From Pseudomonadota bacterium (GTDB lineage: Bacteria; Pseudomonadota; Alphaproteobacteria; Rhizobiales; Devosiaceae): a stretch of 64,000 nt of DNA. The stretch covers positions 1 to 64,000 of the forward strand of contig JAEWBN010000021.1 of the NCBI GenBank assembly GCA_023391095.1. Reading direction: 5' to 3'. The notes beneath the pieces were generated by a model. It was not told the DNA's origin. It ran no database searches and saw nothing but the letters and a program-made list of their open reading frames with translations. The position numbers and the translations under genes were made by a program. Shown here piece by piece: positions 1 to 8,654 of this stretch; the stretch's first letter is position 1; the number at the start of each line of letters is the position of its first letter.

Positions 1-96
1 AAGCCCAAACGTGTCGCCCTCATCGCCACAGCCCGAAAGCTCCTCACCATCCTCAATGCCATCATCAGGGACCAAAAACCATGGCAAAGCGCTTGA
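1..96 (+). pseudogene. IS110-family transposase, C-terminal fragment (cut by window edge)
   Basis: Reading from base 1 gives 31 codons ending in TGA at 94-96. The peptide contains the segment RKLLTILNAIIRD followed by QKPW, which is the typical end of IS110/IS1111-type transposases (the Transposase_20 region with the conserved LN-x-RD-x-W tail). The start lies outside the window, so I cannot tell whether the element is intact or a remnant. It sits 82 bases from the end of panC on the other strand. The family call rests on the C-terminal motif alone. Confidence 0.7.
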
Positions 97-178
97 CCAT
101 CAAGACAGTCGCTCCCCCGTCAAGGGGAGGTGGGGCAGGGCCTCGGCCCAGCTTAGGAACGACAAATGACCAGTACCC

Positions 179-1033
179 TCAGCCGCGCGCCCCAATAAGC
201 CGATTATCGATCAGCCGTGTCGTGCCCAGATGCGCTGCGACCGCCACCAACGCTCCGCGTGCGCCCACCGTGGTGATGGCGCCGAGGCTTTCGGGGTCGC
301 GGATCTCGTAATATTGCGGCTTGATGCGGTCCGATGCGGCCAGAACGGCGAGCCCGATTTCGGCCAGCCGCGCCGCGTCTCTCTCGCCGTCCGCGAACGC
401 CGCCTCAACTTCAAGCAGGCTCTGATGGATCAGTGGCGCTGCCGCCCGATCCTCCGGGCCGAGATAGACGTTGCGCGAACTCAGCGCCAGGCCATCGGCT
501 TCCCGCACAATCGGTCCGCGTAAAATCTTCACCGGCACGTCGAGGTCGCGCACCATGCGCTCGATCACGGCGCATTGCTGGGCGTCCTTCTGCCCGAAAA
601 CCGCCAGATGCGGTTGGACGAGGTTGAAGAGTTTCAGGACCACCGTGGTGACGCCGGTGAAATGCCCCGGCCGCATGGCGCCGCAGAGGGGCCCCGACAC
701 AAGGCTTTCCTCCACCAGCGTCGACGCGCCGGGCGGATACATGTCTTCCACCGATGGCAGGAAAAGCGCGTCCACGCCGGCCGCTTCCAGCTTGGCGATA
801 TCGGCCTCGATAGGGCGCGGATAGCGGCTCAGATCCTCATTGGGCCCGAACTGCAGCGGGTTGACGAAGATCGAGGCGATCACGACGTCGGCCTCCTCGC
901 GGGCCTGCGCCATCAGGCTCAGGTGCCCGTCATGGAGAGCGCCCATGGTCGGAACGAAGCCGAGCGTGCGGTCAGGTGGGAGCGCATTTCTCCAGGCGCG
1001 CAGGCTCGCCTTGTCGCGCAGTATCGTGGTCAT
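179..1033 (-). CDS. panC: Pantothenate synthetase PanC
   Basis: Cytoplasmic ligase that joins pantoate and beta-alanine with ATP to make pantothenate, the last step of vitamin B5 synthesis. The 284-residue length is normal for the family. The N-terminal nucleotide-binding motif PTMGALHDGH (about residues 28-37, an HxGH signature) and the later LALSSRN segment are both visible. It is the last gene of the panB-coaBC-panC operon: its ATG overlaps the coaBC stop by four bases (ATGA), so translation is probably coupled. No clear terminator follows before the IS110 fragment. Confidence 0.97.
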   Translation of the reverse strand: MTTILRDKASLRAWRNALPPDRTLGFVPTMGALHDGHLSLMAQAREEADVVIASIFVNPLQFGPNEDLSRYPRPIEADIAKLEAAGVDALFLPSVEDMYPPGASTLVEESLVSGPLCGAMRPGHFTGVTTVVLKLFNLVQPHLAVFGQKDAQQCAVIERMVRDLDVPVKILRGPIVREADGLALSSRNVYLGPEDRAAAPLIHQSLLEVEAAFADGERDAARLAEIGLAVLAASDRIKPQYYEIRDPESLGAITTVGARGALVAVAAHLGTTRLIDNRLIGARG

Positions 1034-2238
1034 GCAATAAGGTCCCAGATGCGGCGGGCGATTTCCGCCTTGCTGCCCAGCGCCAGTTCGTGGCGCGATC
1101 CGTCCTTGCCCAGCAGCACGCCGGCATTGGTGCCGACGGCAAAGCCGGTCTCGCCCTTGGCCCCAAGGCGGGCAACCTCATTGGCAAAGAGATAGTCGAG
1201 CCCCTTGGCCTCGAGCTTGCCCTTGCCATGGGCCTCGACATTGTCGGTCTCGGCGGCAAAGCCCAGAAACCATTGCCCGGTCGCCGCCTTGCGCAGGCTG
1301 GCCAGCACGTCGGTCGAGGGCACAAGGTCGAGCGCAATGGCGTCCGAGGCCCGCTTGAGCTTGCTGGCAGATGGGGCGGCGACGGAATAATCCATGACGG
1401 CGGCGGTGGCCACAACGCCCTGCACCTCGGGCAGCCTGGCCAGCGCCGCCTCGGCCATTTCTTCGGCGGTGCGCACTTCAACAAGGTTGAGCCGGCTTTC
1501 GGCCCCGCGTGGCGCAGCGGGGCGCACGACGCCCTTGTCGACACCCAGCACATAGTCGACCACGGCCCCACGGCGCAGGGCTTCTTCGGCCATGGCCGCG
1601 CCCATGCGGCCGGTGGAATGGTTGGTGATATAGCGCACCGCATCAATGGCAGTCGTTGTGGGCCCGGCGGTGATGAGGATGCGCTTGCCAAGAAGGTCCT
1701 GCGCATTGGGCAGCACGGCAGCCTCGATCCGCGCCACGATCTCGGCCACTGGCGCGAGCTTGCCGACCCCCACTTCGCCACAGGCGAGGAGGCCCGAGGC
1801 GGGCGCGATCACTTCGGCGCCACGCGCCACCAGCGTCTCTAGATGTTGCTGCACGATGGGCTTGTCCCACATGACCGTATTCATCGCCGGGGCGATGAGA
1901 ATGGGCGCTTCGGTCGCCAGCGCCACGGTCGAGGGCAGGTCATCGGCAAGGCCCAGCGCCAGCCGCGCCAGCATATTGGCGCTGGCCGGGGCAAAGACCA
2001 TCAGATCAGCCCAGCGGGCGAGATCGATATGCTCGGTGCCCGAAATGTCGGGCCCAAAGACCTCGGAACGCGCCGGGCGGCCGCTCAGCGTTTCGAGCAC
2101 GAGCGGGCTGACAAACTCTTTTGCGCTTTTTGTGAGCAGGCACTGCACCGCGTGCCCGGCCTTGCCCAGTTCGGAAACGACATCGGCAATCTTGTAGGCA
2201 GAGATCGAGCCGGAAATGGCGATGAGAATATTGGCCAT
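1030..2238 (-). CDS. coaBC: Bifunctional phosphopantothenoylcysteine decarboxylase / phosphopantothenate-cysteine ligase CoaBC
   Basis: Catalyses steps 2 and 3 of coenzyme A synthesis: ligation of cysteine to 4'-phosphopantothenate (CoaB half) and FMN-dependent decarboxylation (CoaC half). Seen: an N-terminal flavoprotein fold beginning MANILIAISGSISAYK, the APAMN motif, the cysteine in LLACGEVGVGK that corresponds to the catalytic Cys, then the CoaB half starting at about residue 185 with ITAGPTTTAIDAVRYITNHS. The length of 402 residues is normal. Its start overlaps the panB stop by one base (TGATG) and its stop overlaps the panC start, so the three genes form one tight operon. Placing coaBC between panB and panC is less common than a direct panBC pair. 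Confidence 0.97.
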   Translation of the reverse strand: MANILIAISGSISAYKIADVVSELGKAGHAVQCLLTKSAKEFVSPLVLETLSGRPARSEVFGPDISGTEHIDLARWADLMVFAPASANMLARLALGLADDLPSTVALATEAPILIAPAMNTVMWDKPIVQQHLETLVARGAEVIAPASGLLACGEVGVGKLAPVAEIVARIEAAVLPNAQDLLGKRILITAGPTTTAIDAVRYITNHSTGRMGAAMAEEALRRGAVVDYVLGVDKGVVRPAAPRGAESRLNLVEVRTAEEMAEAALARLPEVQGVVATAAVMDYSVAAPSASKLKRASDAIALDLVPSTDVLASLRKAATGQWFLGFAAETDNVEAHGKGKLEAKGLDYLFANEVARLGAKGETGFAVGTNAGVLLGKDGSRHELALGSKAEIARRIWDLIA

Positions 2239-3056
2239 CAGTCGGCCCGCCGCGGCAGGGGAATGGGTTGGCGCTCGGCCTTGGTCTCGGCGACATAATC
2301 ACCGACGGCGGCGCGGATGACGCTGGCCACATCGGCGCGTGGCTTGGCAAAGCTGGGCGGTGGCGTGACGCTCAAGCCGATGAGGTCATTGACCACCAGC
2401 ACCTGCCCGGCGCAGTCCTTGCCCGAGCCGATGCCGATGGTGGGAATGGTGAGGGCGCGGGTGATTTCAGCCGCAAGAACAGGGGTCACGCATTCGAGCA
2501 CCACGGCAAAGGCGCCAGCGGCTTCGAGCGCGCGGGCTTCTTCGCGCAGCCGCGCGGCGGAGGCCTCGTCCTTGCCATGCATGTAATAGCCGCCCATCTG
2601 GTGCACGGCCTGCGGCGTCAGGCCGATATGGGCCATAACCGCAATGCCGTGCTGGGTCAGCCGTTCGACGGTCGGTATCATGGCTAAGCCGCCCTCGATC
2701 TTGACCGCCTCGACGCCGGTTTCCTTCATCACGCGCACGGCATTGGCCAGAGCGGTATCGGCGTCGGTGACCGAGCCGAAAGGCATGTCGCACACGAGGA
2801 GGGCGCGGGAGGAGCCGCGCTTGACCGCCGCGGCATGGCGGATCATGTCATCGAGCGTCACCGGCAGGGTCGTCTCGTGGCCGAGCACCACATTGCCGAC
2901 GCTGTCACCAATAAGGATCATGTCCACCCCGGCGCTTTCGACCAGCGCGGCCATGGTGGCGTCATAGGCGGTGAGCATGGCGATGGCGTCGCCCTGTTTC
3001 CGCATCGCGGCAATGTCGCGGATGGTAAGGCGCTTGAGGGGAGTCTGGGCCGACAT
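2238..3056 (-). CDS. panB: 3-methyl-2-oxobutanoate hydroxymethyltransferase PanB
   Basis: Transfers a hydroxymethyl group from 5,10-methylene-THF to alpha-ketoisovalerate, giving ketopantoate. The Mg-binding acidic residues are recognisable in ILIGDSVGNVVLGH, LLVCDMPFGS and VKIEGG. I start at the ATG at 3056 (272 aa) because a GGAGG sequence lies 7-8 bases upstream and the protein then begins MSAQTPLKRLTIRDI, as homologues do. A 20-codon upstream extension is open but has no family similarity. First gene of the CoA operon; the promoter should lie in 3057-3241. Confidence 0.97.
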   Translation of the reverse strand: MSAQTPLKRLTIRDIAAMRKQGDAIAMLTAYDATMAALVESAGVDMILIGDSVGNVVLGHETTLPVTLDDMIRHAAAVKRGSSRALLVCDMPFGSVTDADTALANAVRVMKETGVEAVKIEGGLAMIPTVERLTQHGIAVMAHIGLTPQAVHQMGGYYMHGKDEASAARLREEARALEAAGAFAVVLECVTPVLAAEITRALTIPTIGIGSGKDCAGQVLVVNDLIGLSVTPPPSFAKPRADVASVIRAAVGDYVAETKAERQPIPLPRRAD

Positions 3057-3241
3057 GGCAGTCCTCCGTCTTGGCCGGCCCGTCATCGAACCGTGAGGGG
3101 CAAATAGGGCATGCAACGGCGCTGCGCTACCCCTTCATTGGTGCCATGCACGCGCGGCTTAGCGCCGGCGTGACATTAACGCGCTCAGTGCGAAGGTCAG
3201 GGTGAACAGTCTGCCAACCTATTGGGCCTTGTGTTGACCCG
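3057..3241 (-). promoter_or_regulatory. Intergenic region upstream of the pan operon
   Basis: This stretch of 185 bases separates potI (ending at 3242) from panB on the same strand and should carry the promoter of panB-coaBC-panC. I see the panB ribosome binding site (GGAGG, reverse strand, about 3062-3067) but no convincing -35/-10 pair and no strong terminator for the pot operon. Confidence 0.4.
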
Positions 3242-4054
3242 TCATGCCCGCGCCTTTTTGGGGCGCGAGCGCAGCTGGATGATGGTGGCGGCGATGACGC
3301 CCAGCGCCACGATGCCGATGATGATGGTCGCCAGAGCGTTCACATCGGGCGAGACGCCGAGGCGCACCTTGGAGAAAATCACCATGGGCAGGGTCGAGGA
3401 ACCCGGGCCCGAAACGAAGCTGGCAATGACAAGATCGTCGAGCGACAGGGTGAAGCCAAGGAGCCATCCCGAGACCAGCGCCGGAGCGATAATGGGCAGG
3501 GTAATATCGAAAAAAGTCCGGAGCGGGCTGGCCCCGAGGTCCATTGCCGCCTCTTCCAAGGACCGATCGAAGTCCGACAAGCGGCTCTGCACCACGACGC
3601 AGACATAGGCCGTGCAGAAGGTTGCGTGGGCAATGACGATGGTCAGCATGCCCCGGCCCTGCGGCCAGCCGAGCAGGCTTTCCATGGCCACGAAGAGCAG
3701 CAGCAGCGAGAGGCCGGTGATGACGTCAGGCATGACCAGCGGCGCCGACACCATGCCCGCAAACAGCGTCCGCCCACGGAACCGGCGGAACCGCACCAGC
3801 GCCACGGCGGCCAGGGTCCCGAGCACCAGGGCAATGGTGGCGGACAAGGCGGCGATCTGCAGGCTCAGCAAAGCGGCATTGAGCATCTGCGGATCGCGGA
3901 ACAATTCGCCATACCACTTGAACGAAAAGCCCGACCACACGGTCACCAAGCGGTTCTCGTTGAACGAGAAAATCACCAGGCTGACGATGGGCGCATAAAG
4001 AAAGGCGAAGCCAAGGGCGGCAGCGATGGGGAGGAACCAGCCACGACGGAACAT
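3242..4054 (-). CDS. potI: Polyamine ABC transporter permease PotI
   Basis: Inner-membrane permease of a spermidine/putrescine ABC importer, BPD_transp_1 family. About six hydrophobic segments are visible. The EAA loop lies in SLEEAAMDLGASPLRTFF and the protein ends in a basic tail. I use the ATG at 4054 (270 aa), one base after the potH stop, because GGAG lies eight bases upstream. A TTG five codons earlier would overlap potH. Last gene of potF-G-H-I. Confidence 0.93.
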   Translation of the reverse strand: MFRRGWFLPIAAALGFAFLYAPIVSLVIFSFNENRLVTVWSGFSFKWYGELFRDPQMLNAALLSLQIAALSATIALVLGTLAAVALVRFRRFRGRTLFAGMVSAPLVMPDVITGLSLLLLFVAMESLLGWPQGRGMLTIVIAHATFCTAYVCVVVQSRLSDFDRSLEEAAMDLGASPLRTFFDITLPIIAPALVSGWLLGFTLSLDDLVIASFVSGPGSSTLPMVIFSKVRLGVSPDVNALATIIIGIVALGVIAATIIQLRSRPKKARA

Positions 4055-4055
4055 G

Positions 4056-5009
4056 CTACTTCTCCACAACGGCGCCCTGGGCGCGCTGCAACAGCATGAT
4101 GGGAACGACCACCACGACCAGCATGGCGCAGGCCACCGCAGCGGCGCGCGGCCAATTGGTGGCAGTAAAGAATTCGTCCCACAGCACCCGGCCGATCATC
4201 AGGGTTTCCGGTCCGCCCAGAAGCGAGGGAATGACGAATTCGCCGATGGCGGGGATGAAAACCAGCATGGACCCGGCCACGATGCCCGGCAGCGACAGCG
4301 GCAGGGTGATCGAGAGGAAGGTGCGCAACGGCTTGGCGCCAAGGTCGGCGGAGGCTTCGAGCAGCGAGCCGTCCAGCTTCACCAGCGTCGTGTAGAGCGG
4401 CAGGATCATGAAGGGCAGGTAGGTATAGACCAGGCCCACATAGACGGCGAAATCGGTCTGCATCATCACCAGCGGCTGGATGCCGAAAAGGCCCAGGAAC
4501 TGGTTGATCACGCCATTGCCGCGCATGAAGCCGGTCAGCGCATAAACGCGCAGCAGCAGCGAGGTGAAGAAGGGCAGGATCACCAGCATCAGCAGCACGT
4601 TGCGCCACGGGTCGGGCGCGCGCGCAATGGCATAGGCCATGGGATAGCCGATCAGCAGCGTGAACACCGTGGCGATGGCCGCGATGCGGATCGAGGACAG
4701 GTAGGCCGCCACATACAAGTTGTCGGTGAAGAGCCGGATATAGTTGTTGAGGTGCAGGGTGAGCTGCACCGTGCCTTCATCGGTGGTCAGCAGCGGCGAA
4801 TATGGCGGGCGGCCGAACTGCTTGGTGGTCAGCGAAATGCCGAAGACCACAAAGAGCGGAATGAGGAAAAACACCAGAAGCCAGACCAGCGGGGCGGCAA
4901 GCACCAGCATGCGGCCGGTAATGCCGATCTTGGCCAGGCGCCGTTCAACGGCGTTCCAAGGCTTGAGCCGCCGGGGCGGGGGAATGGTGGGCTCGTGGGT
5001 GGTGCTCAT
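4056..5009 (-). CDS. potH: Polyamine ABC transporter permease PotH
   Basis: The second permease of the same importer, 317 residues. It has a longer N-terminal cytoplasmic section before the first membrane helix (MLVLAAPLVWLLVFFLIPLFV). The EAA loop reads LLEASADLGAKPLRTFLSITLP. Its ATG overlaps the potG stop by four bases, and its stop is immediately followed by potI. PotH and PotI would form the heterodimeric channel energised by PotG. Confidence 0.94.
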   Translation of the reverse strand: MSTTHEPTIPPPRRLKPWNAVERRLAKIGITGRMLVLAAPLVWLLVFFLIPLFVVFGISLTTKQFGRPPYSPLLTTDEGTVQLTLHLNNYIRLFTDNLYVAAYLSSIRIAAIATVFTLLIGYPMAYAIARAPDPWRNVLLMLVILPFFTSLLLRVYALTGFMRGNGVINQFLGLFGIQPLVMMQTDFAVYVGLVYTYLPFMILPLYTTLVKLDGSLLEASADLGAKPLRTFLSITLPLSLPGIVAGSMLVFIPAIGEFVIPSLLGGPETLMIGRVLWDEFFTATNWPRAAAVACAMLVVVVVPIMLLQRAQGAVVEK

Positions 5010-6157
5010 ACCGTCAGCACCGAGCCGGCATTGTCACCCCAGGTCACATAGACCTCTTCTTCCCAGGTGATGGCGTCCGGATTGCCGCGCACCGAATTGG
5101 TCTGGCTGACGCGGATGCGTTTGCCGCTTTCGAGCTTGACCTGGTAGAGCGAGATATCGCCCAGATAGGCGATTTCCTCGACCACGCCCTTGGTGACATT
5201 GGCGCCGTATGCGCCCTCGGGCTGCTCCCGGGAGAGCGACATCTTTTCGGGACGAATGGCCCACCAGAGGATCTGGTCGGGGGCGCAGTCGACGCCGTGA
5301 CCGACATAGATATCGCAGCCCAGCTCGGCCGAGCGGATGCGCACATGGTCGGGCTCGTCCTCGGTCACCGTGCCCTTGACCATATTGGCCGAGCCGATGA
5401 AATTGGCGACGAAACGGGAGTTCGGATATTCGTAGACGTCGGTGGGCTCGCCGATCATGGCGATTTCGCCCTGGTTCATCACCCCGATGCGGGTGGCGAG
5501 CGTCATGGCTTCTTCCTGGTCGTGGGTCACCACGATGAAGGTTACGCCAAGGCTTTCCTGGATCTTGACCAGTTCGAACTGGGTCTCCTCGCGCAGCTTT
5601 TTGTCGAGCGCGCCAAGGGGTTCGTCGAGCAGCAACAGCTTGGGTCGCTTGGCGAGGGCGCGGGCCAGCGCAACGCGCTGGCGCTGGCCGCCGGAAAGCT
5701 GATGCGGCTTGCGCTTGCCATAATCCTGGAGCTTGACCAGCGTCAGCAGCTCGGCGACGCGGGCCGCAATCTCGTCCTTGGGGAGATGATCGCGCTTGAG
5801 GCCATAGGCAATATTCTGCTCGACAGTCATATGCGGAAAGAGCGCATAGGACTGGAACATCATGTTGACGGGCCGATTGTAGGGCGGCACCTCGGTCATG
5901 TCCTGACCGTCGATCTCGATCGTGCCGGAGGTGGGCTGCTCGAAACCCGCCAGCATGCGCAGCAAGGTCGACTTGCCCGAGCCCGATCCGCCCAGAAGGC
6001 AGAACAGTTCAGAGCGATAGATGTCGAGCGAGACATCGTTGACGGCCGCCACGTCACCGAACTTCTTGGTAACGTTCCTGATGCGCACAAACGGCTTGTT
6101 GTTCGCCGTATCGCGCCAGGGGCGCGTGTCGATTGCGAGCTGCGGTTTCTTGGCCAT
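5006..6157 (-). CDS. potG: Polyamine ABC transporter ATP-binding protein PotG
   Basis: ATPase of the importer, 383 residues. Walker A GGSGSGKST is at about residues 56-64, the signature LSGGQRQRVALARAL and Walker B LLLLDEPLGALD follow, and the C-terminal third is a TOBE-type domain. Homology of the whole cassette to PotFGHI suggests putrescine or a related polyamine as substrate; the specificity cannot be read from the ATPase. It overlaps potH by four bases and is separated from potF by a hairpin. Confidence 0.95.
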   Translation of the reverse strand: MAKKPQLAIDTRPWRDTANNKPFVRIRNVTKKFGDVAAVNDVSLDIYRSELFCLLGGSGSGKSTLLRMLAGFEQPTSGTIEIDGQDMTEVPPYNRPVNMMFQSYALFPHMTVEQNIAYGLKRDHLPKDEIAARVAELLTLVKLQDYGKRKPHQLSGGQRQRVALARALAKRPKLLLLDEPLGALDKKLREETQFELVKIQESLGVTFIVVTHDQEEAMTLATRIGVMNQGEIAMIGEPTDVYEYPNSRFVANFIGSANMVKGTVTEDEPDHVRIRSAELGCDIYVGHGVDCAPDQILWWAIRPEKMSLSREQPEGAYGANVTKGVVEEIAYLGDISLYQVKLESGKRIRVSQTNSVRGNPDAITWEEEVYVTWGDNAGSVLTV

Positions 6158-6178
6158 GAGCGTCTGCCCGAAAGTGTG

Positions 6179-6203
6179 AAGGGGCGGCTGGGTGCCGCCC
6201 CTT
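6179..6203 (-). terminator. GC-rich hairpin between potF and potG
   Basis: The arms AAGGGGCGGC (6179-6188) and GCCGCCCCTT (6194-6203) form a 10-bp stem with a 5-base loop. There is only a very short T run, so it is more likely a partial terminator or an mRNA-stabilising element that lets the binding protein be made in excess over the membrane parts. Confidence 0.65.
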
Positions 6204-6213
6204 GATCGCTGAA

Positions 6214-7296
6214 TTACTGGCCCGTTTTGATGCGGGTCCAGGTCCGGGTCAAGGTCTCTTCGTAATCAGGCGAGTGCGCCTGCATCACGAAGGCCTTTTC
6301 GATGGTTTCGGCGGGCGGGTAGATGCCCGGGTTGGACTTGACTTCCTCGTCCACGAATTCCAGAGCCGGAAGGTTCGGGTTGGCGTAGTAAACGTAGTTG
6401 GTGATGGCCGCCACAACCTCGGGCTCGAGGATGTAGTTGATGAAGGCGTGGGCGTTTTCCGGATGCGGGGCATCGGCCGGAATGGCCAGGAAATCGAACA
6501 GGGTCGCCGCGCCTTCCTTGGGGATCAGGTACTGGACATCGACGCCATCGGCAGCATTGTCCGAGGCGATGAAGACGTCGCCCGAATAGCCCAGGGCCAG
6601 GCAGATTTCGCCGTTGCCCAGGTCATCGATATACTGGGACGAGTGGAAATAGCGGATCGAGGACTTGATGGAGTTCATCACTTCCTCGGCCTTGGCCAGG
6701 TCATCGGCCGATTCCGAATTGGGGTCGAGGCCCAGATAGTGCAGAGCAATACCCATGACTTCAGACGGGCTATCGAGAACCGCCACGCCGCAGGATGCGA
6801 GCTTGGCGACCGTGTCCGGATTGAACAGCAGGTCCCAGCTGTCGACGGGCGCGTCGGCGCCGAGCGCTTCCTGGACCTTGGCGACATTGTAGCCCAGGCC
6901 GATCGTGTTGATCATGTAGGGCACGGCATGGGCATTGTCGGGGTCCTGCGCGGTGGCTGTGGCCATAACGGCGGGGTCGAGATTGCCCAGATTGGTCAGC
7001 TTGGACTTGTCGAGCGGCAGGATCAGGCCGGCCTTGATCTGGCGCTCGAGGAAGTTGCCGGACGGCACCACGATGTCATAGCCGGAATTGCCCGCCAGCA
7101 GCTTGGCGTCGACGATCTCGTTGTTGTCATAAACGTCGTAGTTGACCTTGATGCCGGTCTCCGCCTCGAAATTGGCGATGGTGTCCTCGGCAATATAGTC
7201 GGACCAGTTGTAGACGTTGAGAACCGGCTCTTCCTGGGCAAAGGCGGGGCTTGCGGCCAGAAGAGCGCCAAGAGCAATGGCGAGCGTCTTGTTCAT
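6214..7296 (-). CDS. potF: Polyamine ABC transporter periplasmic binding protein PotF
   Basis: Periplasmic receptor of the importer, SBP_bac type as in PotF/PotD. I use the ATG at 7296 (360 aa) since the protein then opens with a classic signal peptide, MNKTLAIALGALLAASPAFA, with likely cleavage after AFA. AGGAGA lies about 12 bases upstream. The mature part starts with VLNVYNWSDYI, the diagnostic PotF/PotD N-terminus with its ligand-stacking tryptophan. The open frame continues 83 codons upstream, but that extension looks non-coding. First gene of the operon. Confidence 0.95.
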   Translation of the reverse strand: MNKTLAIALGALLAASPAFAQEEPVLNVYNWSDYIAEDTIANFEAETGIKVNYDVYDNNEIVDAKLLAGNSGYDIVVPSGNFLERQIKAGLILPLDKSKLTNLGNLDPAVMATATAQDPDNAHAVPYMINTIGLGYNVAKVQEALGADAPVDSWDLLFNPDTVAKLASCGVAVLDSPSEVMGIALHYLGLDPNSESADDLAKAEEVMNSIKSSIRYFHSSQYIDDLGNGEICLALGYSGDVFIASDNAADGVDVQYLIPKEGAATLFDFLAIPADAPHPENAHAFINYILEPEVVAAITNYVYYANPNLPALEFVDEEVKSNPGIYPPAETIEKAFVMQAHSPDYEETLTRTWTRIKTGQ

Positions 7297-7730
7297 GAAA
7301 AGAAGTCTCCTGTGGGGACTGTGGTGGAGCAGATCGCCGTCTTGCGACGGCCGGTATGACGCGCAACGCGCCGCCCGCGGAAGGGAGCCGCGGCTCAGCC
7401 CCGGGGGCTCATCTTTGAGAACCCGGAATGACGGAAAACGGAATCTGGAGGCGGGCGTCGGAAGCGCGCCCGAAGGCGGCCGGCAAAGTCGCTGCAATTT
7501 GCCCGGAGCCGGGCTCACATCGAGGCGCGAAGGGCGCGCCATCAATAATGGACTTGGTCAGCGAAGTGCCCTTTCCCCTATCAATGGCGGCCAAATTATC
7601 GCCAAATCAGGGGGGCGACAAGCGATTGTTGCATGCCATTTGCGCCTCTTGACCGGGGTGTTGCAGGGGCGCACAAGCGTGGCAACCGGCCGCACAATGT
7701 GCCGGACTGATCTTTCGGAGCCCCAGCCCC
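7297..7730. promoter_or_regulatory. Divergent promoter region between potF and psuG
   Basis: These 434 bases separate two divergently transcribed operons. The inverted repeat GAGCCGCGGCTC (about 7385-7396) is seen. No gene is supported: the open frames that cross it are extensions of potF or low-quality frames. I could not assign a specific -35/-10 pair or riboswitch. Confidence 0.4.
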
Positions 7731-8654
7731 ATGCCCGCTCAAGACTACCTGTCCGTGACGCCCGAAATCGCCAGCGCACTCGAGCAGGGCCGTGCCGTGG
7801 TCGCGCTCGAATCCACCATCATCACCCATGGCATGCCCTATCCGCAGAACCTGGCCATGGCGCGGGACGTGGAAGCAGTGGTGCGCAACAATGGTGCTAT
7901 CCCTGCGACCATTGCGATCATGGATGGCAAGCTCAAGGTGGGCGTGTCCGGCGCGGACCTCGAAACCCTTGCCCGCGAGGGGCACAACGCCGCCAAGGCG
8001 AGCCGCCGGGACATGGCGAGCCTGTTGGCGCGCAACGTCATGGCGGGCACGACCGTTGCCACGACCATGCAGATCGCCGCCATGGCGGGCATCCGCATTT
8101 TTGCGACCGGCGGCATTGGCGGGGTACACCGGGGCGCCGAAGATACATTCGATATTTCCGCCGATCTCGAAGAACTGGGTCGCACGCCGGTGGCGGTGAT
8201 CTGTGCAGGTGCCAAATCCATTCTCGATATCGCCAAGACCCTTGAAGTGCTGGAAACCAACGGCGTGCCCGTGCTCGGGTATGGCACGGACGAATTTCCT
8301 GCCTTCTGGGCCCGCACCAGCGGGCACAAGGTCGATCAGCGGTTCGATACGCCCGGAGACGTGGCCCGGATGCTGGCCATCCAGTCCGACCTCCAGATGG
8401 GCGGGGTCCTGATTGCCAATCCCATTCCCGAGGCCGACGCCTGGGAAGCCGCCGCCATCGAAACCTTTATTGCCCAGGCGCTCGCCGATGCAGATGCGCA
8501 GGGCATCAAGGGCAAGGCGGCCACCCCGTTCCTGCTGCAACGCATGTTCGAACTGACCGGCGGCAAGTCGCTCGAAAGCAATATTGCCCTGGTCAAGAAC
8601 AATGCCGCCGTCGCCGCACAGATCGCCGTGGCGCTGGCTGCGCTCCCCGCATGA
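7731..8654 (+). CDS. psuG: Pseudouridine-5'-phosphate glycosidase PsuG
   Basis: Cleaves the C-C glycosidic bond of pseudouridine 5'-phosphate to uracil and ribose 5-phosphate. The 307-residue protein shows the family blocks ALESTIITHGMPYPQN near residue 22, the TGGIGGVHRGAE segment, and CAGAKSILDIAKTLEVLET. It is paired with psuK by a four-base ATGA overlap, the standard two-enzyme salvage arrangement (kinase then glycosidase). No dedicated transporter gene is adjacent. Confidence 0.95.
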   Translation: MPAQDYLSVTPEIASALEQGRAVVALESTIITHGMPYPQNLAMARDVEAVVRNNGAIPATIAIMDGKLKVGVSGADLETLAREGHNAAKASRRDMASLLARNVMAGTTVATTMQIAAMAGIRIFATGGIGGVHRGAEDTFDISADLEELGRTPVAVICAGAKSILDIAKTLEVLETNGVPVLGYGTDEFPAFWARTSGHKVDQRFDTPGDVARMLAIQSDLQMGGVLIANPIPEADAWEAAAIETFIAQALADADAQGIKGKAATPFLLQRMFELTGGKSLESNIALVKNNAAVAAQIAVALAALPA

